NCBI GenBank assembly: GCA_026008535.1
Contig: BRKX01000007.1
Coordinates: 4,239,001 to 4,303,000 of the forward strand
DNA from: Perilla frutescens
Taxonomy: Eukaryota; Streptophyta; Magnoliopsida; Lamiales; Lamiaceae
DNA length: 64,000 nucleotides
Direction: 5' to 3'
Below are positions 45,470-56,768 of this stretch, piece after piece (the stretch's first letter is position 1; every line of letters begins with the position of its first letter). The notes beneath the pieces are model-generated. The model ran no database searches. It was not told the DNA's origin and worked only from the letters and a program-made list of their open reading frames with translations. The position numbers were made by a program, and so were the translations under genes.

Positions 45470-47090
45470 TAGACTACTGAAATATGAAGCTTTTTTACCA
45501 CTAGACATTGAAAATTTTAAATATTAATTTAGATTACCTAAATCTTGCAAAGAACCCTATTTCAGGTATAATACCTTCCAACATTGGGAATTCATCAGCT
45601 ATGCTCGAACTATACCTCCATAACAACAAATTTGCTAGAGAGATCCCTTCATCCATTTACAACATGAAATCTCTTGAAGTCCTCAGTCTGTCAAATAACA
45701 GATTGGATGGATCAATTCCAGAATGTTTAGGAAATTTAAGCAAATCTCTAAAAGGTTTGTTTTTAAAAGAACCTTAAGAATTCAAGGCGTCATTCCACCA
45801 AAATTTGCAAGAGGATGTAGCCTTAAGAAATTTATAATGAGTGGGAATAAATTGCAAGGGGCGTTACCATAATCCCTGGCCAATTGTGGAAACTTGAGAG
45901 TTCTTGATGTCGGAAACAACATAATACAAGACAAGTTTGCTTTTTGGATGGAAACGTTTCCTTACCTTGAAGTAATAATTTTGAGGTCTAACATGTTGGA
46001 TGGTACCCTCATACGTACTTCGGGCATTAAGCTTCCGTTTCCCATGTTGCAATTTTTCGACATATCTCGCAATGCGTTCACCGGCTCTTTGCCCACTAGC
46101 TAATTGAACAACTTCAGAGCAATGATAGGTGTGAAGGAAACTAAACCAAAAGAAATGATTTGGTCCATATAAGTAGATAAATTGACATTAACTTTAAAAG
46201 GTTTGGAGCAATCACTAGGTAGAATTGTGACTACTTTTACAACCATCGACTTATCCTGCAATAGATTTTCTAGGAGTATCCCGAATTCTGTAGGAAACCT
46301 GAATTCCTTAAAATACTTGAATTTGTCTCACAATTTCTAGACAGGACATATACCTACATTTCTTCGAAATATGAGTGCACTTGAGTCATTGGACTTGTCT
46401 TCAAACTAATTAGTGGGAAACATTCCAGCTCAGCTAATGAAGCTGACATTTCTTTCAAGGTTAAACCTTTCAATGAATAATCTCTCTGGGCAAATTCCTC
46501 AATCTAGTGGCCAGTTTCCTACATTTCACAATAGCTCATATTTTGGGAACATAGCATTATGCGGATTCCCATTGATGCAAAAATGTGAAGATGATAATGA
46601 ATGACCTTCAATTCCTATGCGTGATGTTCTGATTTCCTACATAGATTTTGTTGGCAAGCTGTTACTTTAGGGTATAGATGTGGTTTCATATTCAGAGTTA
46701 TCGAGGGTTATATCATTCTTATAAATGGAAAACCTAAATGGTTGGTGGAATTCTTTTTGAGCCAAAAACTATTTTAGCCACTTGAATTTTTAAAAGATTT
46801 ATTTTAGCCACTAACTTTAAAATATACTTATTTTAGCGACTTTGGACGAAAATGCCCCACTACGCACTAGCATTGCGTGCTGGACACTACGCGATAGCAA
46901 TGCGCACAACACGCAGAGGCAAAATTGTCATTCTGGCTAAAATAAATCTTTTAAAAGTTCAAGTGATTAGTTTTATATATTTCCACATTCTTTTTTGGCC
47001 TACAACACAAGATCACAAAGAGAAGACATAGAGGAAATGTGGTACACGATGGAGAACTTGATTGAAGACGTTCCAAGTGTATTTTCTTAG
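45470..47090 (+). pseudogene. LRR receptor-like protein copy 2, decayed
   Basis: Colinear with the RLP copy at 16784-18106, including homologous sequence before the open frame. It preserves LRRs (LDYLNLAKNPISGIIPSNIG), the island region (FRAMIGVKE), the LRRs after it (DLSCNRFSRSIPNSVGN), GLCGFPL-like ALCGFPL, the membrane segment and KPKWLVEF. In-frame stops occur near 45774, 45868, 46103, 46170, 46338, 46408 and 46604, with small frame changes near 45530 and 45780. A 228-bp MITE splits the basic tail. It has no N-terminal half. It is certainly non-functional as a receptor. Confidence 0.85.
46759..46986. mobile_element. MITE in the RLP tail, 9-bp target duplication
   Basis: It splits sequence colinear with the intact RLP tail. 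It is flanked by attcttttt on both sides (46750-46758 and 46987-46995). Its ends are inverted copies over about 45 bp (cacttgaatttttaaaagat against atcttttaaaagttcaagtg). The 9-bp duplication suggests a Mutator-type relative. The centre repeats tagcattgcgtg/cgatagcaatgcg. Confidence 0.75.
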
Positions 47091-47177
47091 AGCTTCAATT
47101 GAAACATTTGCATGTTTGACTGATCCCGTCAATGCATTTTAGGTCAAGTTATCTATGTGTATCGGTTGCGAGCTATA

Positions 47178-48010
47178 TCTATACCTATATAAAAAGTGTG
47201 GATGTTTCTTACGAAATATGATTTGCCTGTTATATCCACAATTTGCACTTAATTTAAGGGTAAACAAGTAATATAATATATTATAATTTTTTTATAAATA
47301 TAATATATTATATTTATCTCAACAGTTTTGTCATAATTGTACTTTAGTACATAATATTATCCCTAATAATTGAACTCAACTACATTAAATTATCCCTAAT
47401 ATAAAGTATTATAAATAATTATTTGTAAATATAATATATTTTATTTATTTAATTTCTTACAAAATATGATTTATTTATTATATCCATAATATGCACTTAA
47501 TTTAAAGGTAAAATAGTAATATACTATATTATATAATTAATTATTCACATATAATATATTATATTTAATTTTATAATTTAAATATTAATTCAATAGAATT
47601 GTATTATTATAATTTTTCATCCATCCACCTGAATTAATTCTCCATCAATCATATAGTCTATATAAATTACGTTCGAATGAAGAGAATATTGAAAAATAAA
47701 TGCTTGAATTTATAGAAAGATTATGAACTAACCTGATGGTATTGTATAATTATTAATCATTATCACGTATAATATATTATATCTATTTCAATGGTATTGT
47801 ACTATTACAATTCTTCATTCACATCAATTAATTCTCCACAATTATTCCTTCATCATATAAACCATAGAAAACAAGAAAAAAAATAAAAAACATAATCCTA
47901 AAGTAATATAATATATTATATAATTAATTCTCCACATATAACATATTATATGTTATAATTTAAATATTATTTTAATAGAATTGTACTATTACATAGTTTG
48001 TATAGATTAT
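47178..48010 (+). mobile_element. Helitron-like 5' end and ~200-bp degenerate tandem repeats
   Basis: From 47178 the plus strand reads TCTATACCTATATAAAAAGT followed by gtgg, preceded by A. This matches in layout the minus-strand 5' end at 14723, and the similarity extends inward (gaaatatgatttgcctgtta, atatccacaa). The block then repeats imperfectly, for example gcacttaatttaa.ggtaaa near 47248 and 47500, and aatagaattgtactatta types near 47590, 47800 and 47975. No 3' terminus was found. Confidence 0.45.
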
Positions 48011-48185
48011 GTTGGAAAAATAATCGGTTAAATGTTTTGATGAAATGTCATATAACTTAAAATAATCAGTCGTGATAAATTCGACTAAATGAATACACAA
48101 TTATCACATAAACGAGTTGATAATCAATAAAGATATCACATCATCAGTTGTCTATAGCACAACTGATCTATACAAAGGTATAGAA

Positions 48186-48580
48186 TGTTGGAATATTAAA
48201 CTTGATTTGGTAGATATTTGGAAGAAATATCTAGAATTAAGTAGAAAATAGAAAAGAAAAAAGAAGAATCTAGAATAAAAAAGAATTAAAAAGAAAAAGG
48301 AATATTCTAGATTAGGAGAAATCTAGAAAAATATAGATATTTTCACATGTGTAATTCCTAGAGAATAATCAAGATTATTCTAGAACATCTTAGATGAGTA
48401 TAAATAGGACTCCTTGTAATTAGTTGAATGAATGAATGAGAAGTGAAAGTTGAGAAATAGAAAATTGTGTCTTCCTCCATAATTCCTTCAACATATACAC
48501 ATTCCCATCCACACAGATTCACCAATTAAACTCTCAAATATATACATCCTCCAAAATAAACAGTGTCTTCATTCCAACAA
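48186..48580 (+). mobile_element. Copia LTR (5') with primer-binding site
   Basis: Begins tgttggaatattaaacttga and ends attccaaca. It has a TATA-like gagtataaataggactcc near 48397 and is followed at once by aagtggtatccgagcc, a near match to the initiator-Met primer-binding site. The gag start follows at 48614. No 3' LTR was found downstream, so the element is 3'-truncated. Confidence 0.75.
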
Positions 48581-48613
48581 AGTGGTATCCGAGCCATAAG
48601 ATCCTCTAGTGAA

Positions 48614-49048
48614 ATGGCTAGTAATCTACAATCTTTCCAAGTCCCTATGCTCAATAAGAGCAACTTTGATAATTGGAGCATCAAGATGAAGGCTCTCTTA
48701 GGAGCTCATGATGCCTGGGAGGTTGTAGAGAAAGGATATGAGGAGCCGCAAGATGAGGAGACTCTATCCCAAGAACAAAGAGATAGGTTAAGGGATGAGA
48801 GAAAGAGGGACAAGAAAGCTCTCTATCTCATTTATCAAGCCTTGGGAGACGATGATTTCGAGAAAATCTCGAGTGCGACCACTGCTAAAGATTGTCCGAA
48901 CTTGAGGGAGTGGAGAGTAGAGCAAGGAGCCATGCGTCTTCTCTCCCAATTAATTATCATTGATTGTCCTGGTTTGAAGAATGTTCCAGATAGAGTGAGT
49001 AGCATATCTACTGATGATAAACTCCACATAATTTGCATGATGGATTAA
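48614..49048 (+). CDS. Chimeric frame: Copia gag fused to NLR leucine-rich repeats
   Basis: A 144-residue frame. Residues 1-92 are the N-terminus of a Copia gag (VPMLNKSNFDNWSIKMKALL, GAHDAWEVVEKGYEEP, ISSATTAK). From residue 93, where the family continues with EAW-type gag sequence, it switches in frame to the C-terminal LRR of a plant NLR (CPNLREWRVEQGAMRLLSQL, IIDCPGLKNVPDRVSS). It stops at TAA 49046-49048 near the usual NLR end. The junction lies at about 48890. The ATG at 48614 is the normal gag start, downstream of an LTR with its own TATA-like box, so the fusion could be transcribed. The zinc knuckle, protease and pol are absent. Whether a protein is made is unknown. Confidence 0.6.
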   Translation: MASNLQSFQVPMLNKSNFDNWSIKMKALLGAHDAWEVVEKGYEEPQDEETLSQEQRDRLRDERKRDKKALYLIYQALGDDDFEKISSATTAKDCPNLREWRVEQGAMRLLSQLIIIDCPGLKNVPDRVSSISTDDKLHIICMMD

Positions 49049-49357
49049 TTCGGCCTGCTCAGGTAATTATAGTAATTTATATTTATTATATTATTCTTAT
49101 TTTATTGGTCTTTTGGAAGTTAATTACTTTTCTTTTACTTTCAATAGTACTCATAATTAAGACTTTTTCTGGCTATGAATTTAAATTTTCTATGTAATTT
49201 GTGCATTATCCGTGCGATGCACGACGTTCATTAAGTTGCAACTAAATATTATTTGTAGATATTATTATATTGACATATTAAAATTTAACTATATGTGTGT
49301 GTAGTGTTAATGTATTATGCTTGATTTGATAACATCCATCATATGTAGTCATATACT

Positions 49358-49393
<36 letters not shown>

Positions 49394-50270
49394 TTCTTAA
49401 GTAGAAATCCTATTACTTAGTTATACAAAATGTAATCCTTGAAATATGTTAATATCAATTAAGAAACTATAACGAAAAATGTTTATTGATTTCTCTAATG
49501 CAAAATCCATGACTTTTATATTACAATTAAATTCTAAGAGATAGTTATTAGAATATATAATAAACATACACATAATTATGCATGCGTAGAATTTAAATAT
49601 TTTACTTAGTGATAATGCTTCGTAGAATATATCGATCAACTTTTTTTACTAATTTAAGGAATTTTGTACATATAGTATTTGGACATATCATGGAAATTAT
49701 ATGAAAATAAAGTTGAATCATCTATAATTTTGCATAAATTGGACATAATAGAACGTAAATAACAAAGTTGTGTTGCCCCAATCCTTACAAACAAAATCAG
49801 AACATCTAAAATTTTCATTCCAATTGCATTTTAGAGCACAACATAAAAAAATTTTAAAATTATTCTTCTCACATTTCCCAGCGGTGGCTCCATCTTCATT
49901 TTGTAACCAGGCATTGGAATCCATTATTATATTTCAGATTGTTCGATCTGATCGTGTTCTTAAATTAACCAACATGTACACTTCATCTTTTATCTCTCCA
50001 TATTTCCTTTGATTCGACCGGCAGCGAGTTGGCTACTTCCATTACTACTCCTATACATGATGCATCTTGAGAACACATGCCAACACATTCTTATCATTAG
50101 TATCGATTCTTGCCTCCATAACTTTTGCATGAGGCATCTCGAGCACCATCTCTCAATGGCAGTTGAATTAAAGACTATAACATGCATAAAGTTATTATCA
50201 GTATTGTTAGAATAAGTGACCGCTTTGGTAAGTAAGCACTCTTTCAACATTTTTTAAAAATATGTAGACA
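49049..50270. other. AT-rich stretch with a Helitron-like end
   Basis: 49200-49260 (gtgcattatccgtgcgatgc, then acgacgttcatt) is homologous to the 3' terminus at 10056 but lacks its ctagt edge. The remainder is unrecognised; small frames at 49770-50250 look spurious. Confidence 0.45.
49361..49391. repeat. (AT)n microsatellite
   Basis: About 15 AT units. Confidence 0.95.
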
Positions 50271-50502
50271 AAATTAAATACCCACAAAAGAGAGAGATTT
50301 GAAGATGATAAATAAGGACAAGGATACACAATGCTCCTATTGACCGAACAAGGGTTTAAACACACAATCATGCCAAATTCATAGATAGGAAGACCACAAA
50401 TATAAAAGCAGCATCTCTCGAATATCTCCTAAATTGCGAATGCGACAAGGATGGCTATCTCTAACGCATTCCAAGGTCGCACCTACCAAAGGCTCTAAGG
50501 GG

Positions 50503-51345
50503 TCACAGTTCCTTCCACATAATCGACATTCGACTAAGAAGACAACTATGTAGATTTAATCCACGCATGCTTATGATCACGGGATTGACTAGATGCAAGT
50601 GATTCATACATGTGATATTAGTAAGAAGGCCACTCAAACAACATCATTCAAGCTCAAGCATGGATTAAAACCTTGACAAAGCATAATCATATATATAAAC
50701 CCCATTCAAGATCAATATTCACATTGTTTCACCATATCATAGAGCCCTAAGGCTCTCAGCCAACCATATTTACAATAGCATCAAGAATACAAATGGAAAA
50801 ATAAAAACTCATTCTAAATACAAGATTAAAAATAGGAGAATAGATGATAAAACCCAATGTAGAACACTCTTCTTTCAATCTATGACTTGAATCTTTGAAT
50901 GGATGGATGGATCCTCATTCTTCTTTTTTATCTTCAAAAATCCCAAATTATGTTGTTTTTCTAAGTAAAAATCGAGTGGGAGGGCTTGTGTGTGAGGTTT
51001 GAAAACTCCAATACATATATAAAGGATTGGACCAATAATTGGATGCCAAAAGTCAGTTTTAATTTTTTTCTGTGTGTAACTCGACCCCAGGAACTCGCGT
51101 TTGAGGGTCGAGTTTGGAACAAAGGAATTCAGGTCTCAGACGGCTCTGCAACACAGGCTTCGGGTCGCGTTCAGGAGTCGAGTTTCAACTAAAGGCCGAA
51201 ACTCGATCCATGAAGGTCGCGTTTGACACCCGCGCTTCATCCAAAGAAATTCGGGTCTCTTGGTAAAACGCGACCCTTATTGCCCACGTTGAAGTCTCGC
51301 ATTTCAGTTGTTCGTCAAAACGCGACCTAGAAGGTCGCGTTTCTC
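50503..51345 (-). repeat. Left LTR block of the Athila-type element
   Basis: Closely matches 55599-56340 (shared ccttccacataatcgacatt, gagccctaaggctct, aactcgaccccaggaactcg), then diverges. 51075-51345 is packed with ggtcgcgttt/aaacgcgacc motifs. Confidence 0.8.
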
Positions 51346-51629
51346 TCTCACGCTTTCAGTATTTTTGAATTTTTGAGCATTTTTGGGATCCTTCTTCAAA
51401 CTGTGTACACTTCCATAGTTCGAACACCAACTCCTACAACATTTCACTCCAAAAACATAAATTTCTAAACAAAATCAGACATGGAAACTAATTAAATTAA
51501 TTAGGCACTTAAATCATAGACAAACATAACAAAAAGAAACCTTAAATCAATAAAAACTTAAAAACCATTGGGTTGCCTCCCAATTAGCGCTTAGTTTATC
51601 GTGGTGAGCTAGACGGGATACTGTCTTCA

Positions 51630-52874
51630 TCAAACATTTTTCAAATGGAGGACAAACACCCCAGCTTGCTCCTCCGCATTGTAGAATTTCTTCACACGTT
51701 GTCCATTGACAAAAAATCTACTTCCGTCCTTGGCTTGCAATTCCACAGCTCCACTTTCAAAAATTCTTGAAATCAAGTAAGGACCTCCCCACTTTGTTTT
51801 GAGTTTCCCGGGAAACAATTTTAATCTTGAATTGAATAGCAACACAACATCTCTGGGTGCAAGTTCTTTCTTTTTCAAGAACTTGTCGTGGTAGAGTTTG
51901 GTCCTCATCTTATAGATAGAAGAATTCTCAAAGGCCTCAAGCCTAAATTCATCAATTTCATTCAAGCGGAAGATCATTTCCTTTCCCGACATCTTAAAGT
52001 CGAGGTTGAGCTTTTTGGTGGCCCAATACGCCTTGTGAATGAGCTCAATAGGAAGGTGACAAGACTTTCCAAACACCATTTGATAGGGAGACATTCCCAA
52101 TGGAGTCTTGTAGGCCATTCGATAGGCCCAAAGTACTTCATCGAGGTGGCTTGCCCAATCTTTCCCGTTTGTCTTCACCACTTTTTGGAGAACTTACTTC
52201 ACCTCTCGATTTGCGAGATCAGCTTGCCCATTGGCTTGTGGGTGGTAAGGAGTCGTCACCTTGTGCTTTACTCCATGTCGTGCTAGGAGACTTGTCATCC
52301 ATTTATTGCAAAAGTGGGTGCCCCCATCAGTAATCAAGGCTCTTGGAGCCCCATATCTTGTCAAAATGTTCCTTTGGAGGAACTTGAGCACAACCTTTGA
52401 ATCATTTATCTTGGTGGGAATTGCTTCAATCCACCAGGAGAGATAATCCACTGCTAGGAGTATGTAGAGATTTCCCTCGGACACCACAAACGGTCCAATG
52501 AAGTTAATCCCCCATACATCAAATAATTCAACTTCAACAATGGCGATCATCGGAATCTCATCTCTTTTTGAAATAGAACCCATCTTTTGGCATCTCTTGC
52601 ATGCCTTCACAAATTCTCCACAATCTTTGAATATGGAGGGCCAATAGAACCCGCTTTGTAGAATCTTTCTAGCGGTTCTATTGGATGCAAAATGACCTCC
52701 ACAAGGTGAATCATGGCATGCCTTCATTATCTCAATCCATTCTTCCTCCGGCACACACCTTCTAAGGATGGAATCGGCACATTTTCTAAAGAGATAGGGC
52801 TCCTCCCAAATGTAGAATTTAAGATCGTGGAAGAATTTGTTCTTTTGATAGCTTTTCATCTCCACGGGCACCAC
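51630..52874 (-). pseudogene. Athila-type integrase, broken
   Basis: The frame at 52194-52874 has the HHCC zinc site (CHDSPCGGHFASNRTARKIL, ACKRCQKMG). The catalytic core has its first acidic position in FDVWGINFIGPF, its second in LITDGGTHFCN and its Glu in DLANRE, after PYHPQANGQ. An in-frame TAA at 52194-52196 separates it from 51630-52181, the C-terminal part (DWASHLDEVLWAYRMAYKTP, GMSPYQMVFGK, KLKTKWGGPYLISRIF). Inactive as it stands. Confidence 0.88.
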
Positions 52875-53069
52875 TTTGGCAACTAGATAGTTGACAATAT
52901 CTGCAAACCATGGGAATTATGTTGATGCCGACATAATTCTCTCATCGGAAAAACTTTCATTGATTGGCCTTTTGGTCTCCTCTTCTTCTTTCATGTGCTC
53001 TAGCCGGGACAAGTGATCCGCCACCACGTTCTCGCATCCTTTTCTATCTCGAATCTCCACATCAAACTC

Positions 53070-55520
53070 TCAGAGAAGTAGAATCCATCGAATTAGCCTT
53101 GGCTTAGCTTCTTTCTTTGCAAAGAGATGTCTCAAGGCGGCGTGGTCGTTGTGTACAATAGTTCGGGCCCCAATGAGATAGGGCCTAAACTTGTCAAATG
53201 CATAGACAACCGCCAAGAGTTCCCTTTCCGTGGTCGTGTAGTTGACTTGAGCCGGATCCAAGGTCCTACTCCCATAGTAGATCACTCGGAAGAGCTTGTC
53301 TTTCTTTTGGCCAAGAGCGGCTCCCACTGCTATTTCACTTGCGTCACACATCACCTCGAATGGCTCACTCCAATCGGGTGTGATAAGCACGGGTGCCGTT
53401 ATGAGGGCCTTCTTCAATGTTTAAGAAGCCTGCAAACAATTAAAATCTAAGTTAAATTCTACGGCTTTTTCAAGGAGACGGTAAAGAGGTTTAGAAACTT
53501 TGGAAAAATCTTTTATAAAGGGCCTATAGAATCCGGCGTGTCCCAAGAAGCTTCTAACTCCCTTTTCATTAGTCGGAGGAGGTAGTTTCTCAATGGCAAC
53601 AATCTTTGCCCGGTCAACTTCAAGACCTTCACCCGATACCTTATGTCCTGGAACAATGCCATCTCTTACCATGAAGTGGCACTTCTCCCAATTAAACACA
53701 AGATTGGTGTCCTCACACCTCTGCAAGACTTGTGTTAGATTATCAAGGCATATATTAAAAGAATCTCCAAATACGCAAAAATTATCCATAAACACCTTTA
53801 TGATGTTTTCAATCAATCCATGAAAGATGCACACCATACACCTTTGAAAGGTGGCGGGTGCATTACACAACCCAAAAGACATCCACCTATATGCAAAAAT
53901 GCCGTAAGGATAAGTAAAAATGGTCTTTTCTTGGTCTTCCGGAGCAATCATGATTTGGTTATAACCCGAATAACCATCTAGAAAACAATAAAACTCATGA
54001 CCCGCCAACCTATCTAGCATTTGATCAATGAAAGGCAATGAAAAATGATCTTTCCTAGTATATGCATTTAAAGCCCTATAATCTATACACATTCTCCAAC
54101 CCGTTACTACCCTTGTAGCAATCATCTCCTTATTTTCGTTCTCAATCAACGTCATCTCCCCTTTTTTAGCAACAACTTGGGTAGGACTCACCCACTCACT
54201 ATCCAAAATAGCAAAGATTATCCTGGCATCTAGTAATTTTAAGACCTCTTTCCTAACTTCTTGCATAATAAGGTTGAGTCTTCTTTGGTTTTGCACTTTA
54301 GGTTTGTAGTCATCTTCTAACAAAATTTTATGCATGCATATTGAAGAATTTATGCCCTTTAGGTCGGAAATTGACCATCCTATAGTGCTTTGAAAATTTC
54401 TCAACACCCTTAACAATTTTTCTAATTGTTCATCGGATAAGAGGGAAGAAACGATTACCGATTTTTGCTTGGCTTCATCAAGGTAAGCATACCTCAAGTG
54501 TGTAGGTAGGGGCTTCAACTCCATGGTTTCTTCCATTGCTCTCGACTCATCTTCCTTTGATGTTTGGTCCTCGTCTCTCAATTGGAGAAATTTGGGCTTC
54601 CTCAAGTACGATTCCTGAAATGAATTCATCATAGAGACGGAATCAAAAAGACCAATATCATCATTAGGTAAAGAATTAAAGATAGAGTTAGCAATGCAAA
54701 TCTCAAGAGGGTCTTTTGATCTACACAACTCCTCTTTTTCTACACATTCATCCACCATTTGGAGTACCTTGTACTCCTCTATGTTATTTGCCTCTTCTTC
54801 GGGATGTTGCATCGCCCTTTTGAGGGAAAATATAATCTTTTCTTCATTCACTCTCAAGGTGAGCTCCCTCTTTTCCACATCAATTAAGGCCTTACCCGTT
54901 TTCAAGAATGATTGCCCAAGGATGAGAGAAACTTCCTTATCTTCTTCCATATCAAGTACCACAAAGTCAACCGGGAATATGAACTTATTGACCTTTACAA
55001 GTACATCTTCTACCACCCCTTTTGGATACGTCATAGATCGATCGGCCATTTAGAGGCAAATTATGGTGGGCTTGATCTCTCCCATGTTTAACTTTGAAAA
55101 GAACGAGAGGGGCATTAAGTTGATGCTTGCCCTTAGATCACACAATGCCTTTTCTATATGATTTTCTCCAATGGTGACCGAGATGTTGAAGCTTCCCGGA
55201 TCTTTCATCTTTACCGGAAACTTCCTTTGTAATAGAGCACTACAATTCTTAGTCAAGTTGACCGTCTCATACTCTCCCCATCTCCTTTTCTTAGAAATCA
55301 CCTCCTTCAAAAACTTTGCATAGTTTGGCATTTGTTGAAGTGCTTCAACAAGAGGGGTGTTGATTTGTACCTTTCTAAAGATGTCGAGGAACTGAGAGAA
55401 TTGCTCGTCATTCTTCACCTTTTGGAGTCTTTGTGGGTATGGTATTGGAACTTTGTACTCTTCCGGTACCTTTCTTGTTGGTACTTCTTTTTCTTTCCTC
55501 TTCTCAAGAGTATCATTTTT
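53070..55520 (-). pseudogene. Athila-type gag end, protease, RT and RNase H, broken
   Basis: On the minus strand, mid-gag sequence from about 55520 (with a frame change near 55417) leads into the protease region. An in-frame TAA at 55050-55052 precedes the long frame 53421-55049. That frame carries SLILGQSFLKTGKALIDVE and reverse transcriptase (GWRMCIDYRALNAYTRKDHF, FCFLDGYSGYNQI-type core, FGLCNAPATFQRCM). The catalytic box reads VFMDNFCVFG, with Asn where the second catalytic Asp is expected (codon at 53781-53783). A TAA at 53421-53423 is followed in the same frame by RNase H (FEVMCDASEIAVGAALGQ, YTTTERELLAVVYAFDKF), ending at a TGA at 53070-53072. The spread of single-base stops indicates age. 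Confidence 0.88.
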
Positions 55521-55598
55521 TTCAATTTGGGACTTAAGTCTTTTTGACTTTGTACCCCGGATTGAATGGCCTTTGTTAATTCGAGAAGCCTCATTGGT

Positions 55599-56768
55599 TC
55601 ACATTTCCTTCCACATAATCGACATTCGACTAAGAAGACAACCATGTAGATTTAATCCAAGCATGCTTATGATCATGGGATTGACTAGATGCAAGTGATT
55701 CATACATGTGATGTTACTAAGAAGGCCACTCAAACAACATCATTCAAGCTCAAGCGTGGAATAAAACCTTGACAAAGCATAATCATATATATAAACCCCA
55801 TTCAAGATCAATATTCACATTGTTTCACCATATCCTAGAGCCCTAAGGCTCTTAGCCAACCATATTTACAATAGCATCAAGAATACAAATGGAGAAACAA
55901 AAACCCATTCTAAATACAAGATTAAAAAAAGGAGAAGAGATGATAAAACCCAATGTAGAACACTCTTCTTTCAATCTATGACTTGAATCTTTGAATGGAT
56001 GGATGGATCCTCCTTCTTCTTCTTCTTCTTCTTCTTCTTCTTCATCTTCAAAAATCCCCAATTGTGTTGTTTTTCTAAGTGAAAATCGAGTGGGAGGGCT
56101 TGTGTGTGAGGTTTGAAAACCCCAATACATATATAAAGGATTAGATCAATAATTGGATGCCAAAAGTGACTTTTAATTTTCTTCTGTGCGGAACTCGACC
56201 CCAGGAACTCGCGTTTGAGGGTCGAGTTTGGAACAAAGGAATTCAGGTCTCAGACGGCTCTGCAACATGGGCTTCGGATCGCGTTTGGGGATCGAGTTTC
56301 GACTGAAGGCCGAAACTCGACCCATGAAGGTCGCGTTTGACACCCACGCTTCGTCCAAAGAAATTCAGGTCTCTGAAGCCTCTGCAAAACGGGTTCTAGG
56401 TCGCGTTTGGGGGTCGCATTTTCACTCAAGGTCGAGGCGCGACCCCCTTTGTCGCGTTTATGCCTCGCGTGCCGCAGTGTGATAAAGCGCGACCCCCTTG
56501 GGTCGCATTTAGGTGTCGCGTCTTCAATACTTAGTCATTTTCTTGCTCGTTTCTTCATCATTTCATGCCTTGTGCACTCTTTGTGGATCCCAATATCAAT
56601 TTGACTTTGTTTTTGCTCTCTACAACCCAAAAATTCTCTATATTGGCCACATTTCACAAAACATAAGATTAAATCAAAATTAGCAATATTTACAACATAT
56701 ATACACGATAACCAAGTTCAAATGCACTCAAAATGAGTGCAAATGAGTGCAATTTATGCACTCATCAT
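55599..56768 (-). repeat. Right LTR (5' LTR) of the Athila-type element, truncated
   Basis: Starts (minus strand) tgatgagtgcataaattgca at 56768 and is cut at 55599, where mid-gag code begins. A CTT microsatellite at 56014-56046 is expanded relative to the left copy. 56190-56522 is dense in gtcgcgttt/gcgaccc motifs. Confidence 0.75.

Larger units (their letters stand above)
50270..56768 (-). mobile_element. Athila-type Ty3-Gypsy retrotransposon, degenerate
   Basis: Minus-strand element with LTR-like blocks at each side (50503-51345 and 55599-56768) and a pol region between. The right end, read on the minus strand, starts tgatgagtgcataaattgca, a typical opening for this group. The gag C-terminal style (ALQQMPNYAKFLKEV), the protease-RT linker and the gggaggcaaccca block after integrase point to the Athila/Tat branch. 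The right LTR runs directly into mid-gag code at 55599, so U5, primer-binding site and gag N-terminus were deleted. Left outer boundary approximate. Confidence 0.75.

Noticed and set aside
50270..56768. Undescribed CpG-rich regulatory gene cluster
   Set aside because: RT, RNase H and integrase code plus repeated flanks explain it as a Gypsy element.
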